Source: Marinobacter sp. (lineage in GTDB: Bacteria; Pseudomonadota; Gammaproteobacteria; Pseudomonadales; Oleiphilaceae). Taken from it: DNA of 64,000 bases. How positions within the stretch are numbered: the stretch's first letter is position 1; each line of letters opens with the position of its first letter. The stretch is taken from NCBI GenBank assembly GCA_014359475.1, contig JACIZI010000007.1:1-64000 (forward strand). The letters run 5' to 3'. Below the pieces are notes generated by a model. It was given only the letters and a program-made list of their open reading frames with translations, was not told where the DNA came from and did not search any database. Position numbers and translations under genes: made by a program. This document shows, in pieces, positions 63,007 through 64,000 of the stretch.

Positions 63007-64000
63007 TAAAGCGCCGCGACCGAACCGTCGCTGCGGGGATCGGCCGCGCCTTCGAGTATGCCGTCGGGCCGTCTTACCAGTGCGCCGGCATGTCCCATGG
63101 TGTCGCTGAAGTCTTCATCCAGAACCTCCACCACATGACCGGCACTGCGAAGCTGATCCACCAGCGCCGGATCAAACCGGCGCTCGAGCTTGAGCGAGGT
63201 GGTCACATCGCCCCAGGTCCGTCCGAGTAGCCAGCGCGGCGCGGTTACCGCCTGCTGCAGAGGCTGATTGAAGAGGGCATAGCGGCTGAACACCATGGCC
63301 TGGGTCTGGGGCTGGCCTTCGCCGCCCATGGTGCCGTAACTCATGGTGCGACCGTCATCGAACAGGGCCATGGCCGGGTTCAGCGTGTGGAAAGGCTTGC
63401 GGCCGGGCTCCAGAGCCTGCAAGGAGCCCGGAGCCAGGGAGAAGCTGATGCCCCGGTTCTGCCAGTGGATCCCCGTGTCCCTGAGCACGACCCCGGAGCC
63501 AAACTCCCAGAAGATACTCTGGATAAAACTGACGGAACGACCGTCACTGTCCATGCAGCCCATCCAGATGGTATCGCCGGGCTGGGCCGGATCAGGCCAC
63601 GGCAACGCCCGTGCCGGATCAATCTCGCCAGCCAGCCTGGACAAAAGGTCGGCGGTCAGGAAGCTGACAGGAGCCTCGGGCACCCGATCGGGGTCGGTTA
63701 CGATCCGGTCACGGACCCGGAAGGCACGTTTGGTGGACTCCACCAGACCGTGAACATAATCAAAACTTTCGGCCCGGGATACGCCCAGACGCTCGAAAAT
63801 GCCCAGAATCATCAACGCCGCGAGGCCCTGTGTCGGCGGCGGCAGGTTGAAAATCCGTACGCCGGGTAACTGAACCTGAAGCGGATCCACTCGCATGGCC
63901 TGATAGCCCGCCAGATCGTTACGGGTCAGGGGACTGCCCAGACGGGACAGTTCCGCGCCAATGGCGGTCGCCAGTTCCCCGCGATAGAAATCGTCCAGCC
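63006..64000 (-). CDS. Gamma-glutamyltransferase family protein (5' end outside window)
   Basis: The frame is open to the window edge at 64000, so only the last 330 residues or so are seen. FYRGELATAIGAEL is part of the large subunit; the autoprocessing/nucleophile Thr is in PGDTIWMGCMDSDGRSVSF; GEGQPQTQAMVFSRYALF and the C-terminal ADPRSDGSVAAL are typical of the small subunit. The enzyme cleaves and transfers gamma-glutamyl groups; sequence at DTIWMG departs from the usual DTTHLSVVD, so it may be a divergent acylase-like member. The stop TAG overlaps the GTG of the short ORF. Confidence 0.85.
   Translation of the reverse strand, partial: LDDFYRGELATAIGAELSRLGSPLTRNDLAGYQAMRVDPLQVQLPGVRIFNLPPPTQGLAALMILGIFERLGVSRAESFDYVHGLVESTKRAFRVRDRIVTDPDRVPEAPVSFLTADLLSRLAGEIDPARALPWPDPAQPGDTIWMGCMDSDGRSVSFIQSIFWEFGSGVVLRDTGIHWQNRGISFSLAPGSLQALEPGRKPFHTLNPAMALFDDGRTMSYGTMGGEGQPQTQAMVFSRYALFNQPLQQAVTAPRWLLGRTWGDVTTSLKLERRFDPALVDQLRSAGHVVEVLDEDFSDTMGHAGALVRRPDGILEGAADPRSDGSVAAL

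Overview
The window reads as chromosomal DNA of a marine, motile, hydrocarbon-associated gammaproteobacterium, most like Marinobacter or a close relative. The signs are a sodium-type flagellar stator (PomAB), an ectoine TRAP importer with a universal stress protein partner (TeaABCD), an AlkB/XylM-type hydroxylase with its own reductase, RecBCD, and GC-rich, densely packed genes. The genus is an inference; no rRNA or tRNA gene was seen.

Layout. 1-4.7 kb: a bidirectional terminator, then an RND efflux pair (adaptor and permease) whose 3' end lies inside a small inverted-repeat element. 4.7-9.1 kb (minus): an operon of ATP-grasp, alpha-E, transglutaminase, Anbu (proteasome-like) peptidase and an ion channel. 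9.2-12.3 kb (minus): amtB behind a probable sigma-54 promoter, and pomAB. 12.6-16.7 kb: a second RND pair. 16.7-19.3 kb: DJ-1-like protein, hotdog thioesterase, TauE exporter and rhodanese. 19.5-23.5 kb: a small coupled ORF followed by potABCD. 23.5-27.0 kb (minus): teaABC and teaD. 27.2-36.6 kb: recC-recB-recD with ATGA/TGATG overlaps.

36.6-44.6 kb holds single genes and short operons: a META lipoprotein, a YqiA-like hydrolase with a YhbW-like flavoenzyme, an unknown lipoprotein with a structured leader, a thiolase-nitroreductase-outer membrane protein set, and an MFS carrier. 44.9-47.3 kb is an envelope/stress cluster (CsbD, DUF4398 lipoprotein, OmpA-family lipoprotein, VIT-family protein). 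47.4-50.3 kb is visibly AT-richer and carries the reductase/AlkB-XylM pair with its own dyad-rich promoter and a strong terminator, which suggests transfer. 50.4-53.5 kb (minus): sulfotransferase, glycosyltransferase and polysaccharide deacetylase. 53.9-57.3 kb: a three-subunit molybdenum hydroxylase (2Fe-2S subunit, molybdopterin subunit, dihaem cytochrome c). 57.5-61.4 kb: sulfate importer sbp-cysT-cysW-cysA. 61.4-64 kb (minus): ThpR, a lipoprotein, a short unknown ORF and a gamma-glutamyltransferase running off the edge.

A 70-80 bp repeat family with 18-19 bp terminal inverted repeats occurs as three full copies (4575, 42598, 53724) and one partial copy (69). One copy supplies the last codons and stop of the first RND permease. 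Other points of most interest are the ion channel inside the Anbu operon, the nested inverted repeats ahead of the 38.9 kb lipoprotein, the small Cys-rich ORF coupled to potA, and the AT-rich hydroxylase cassette.
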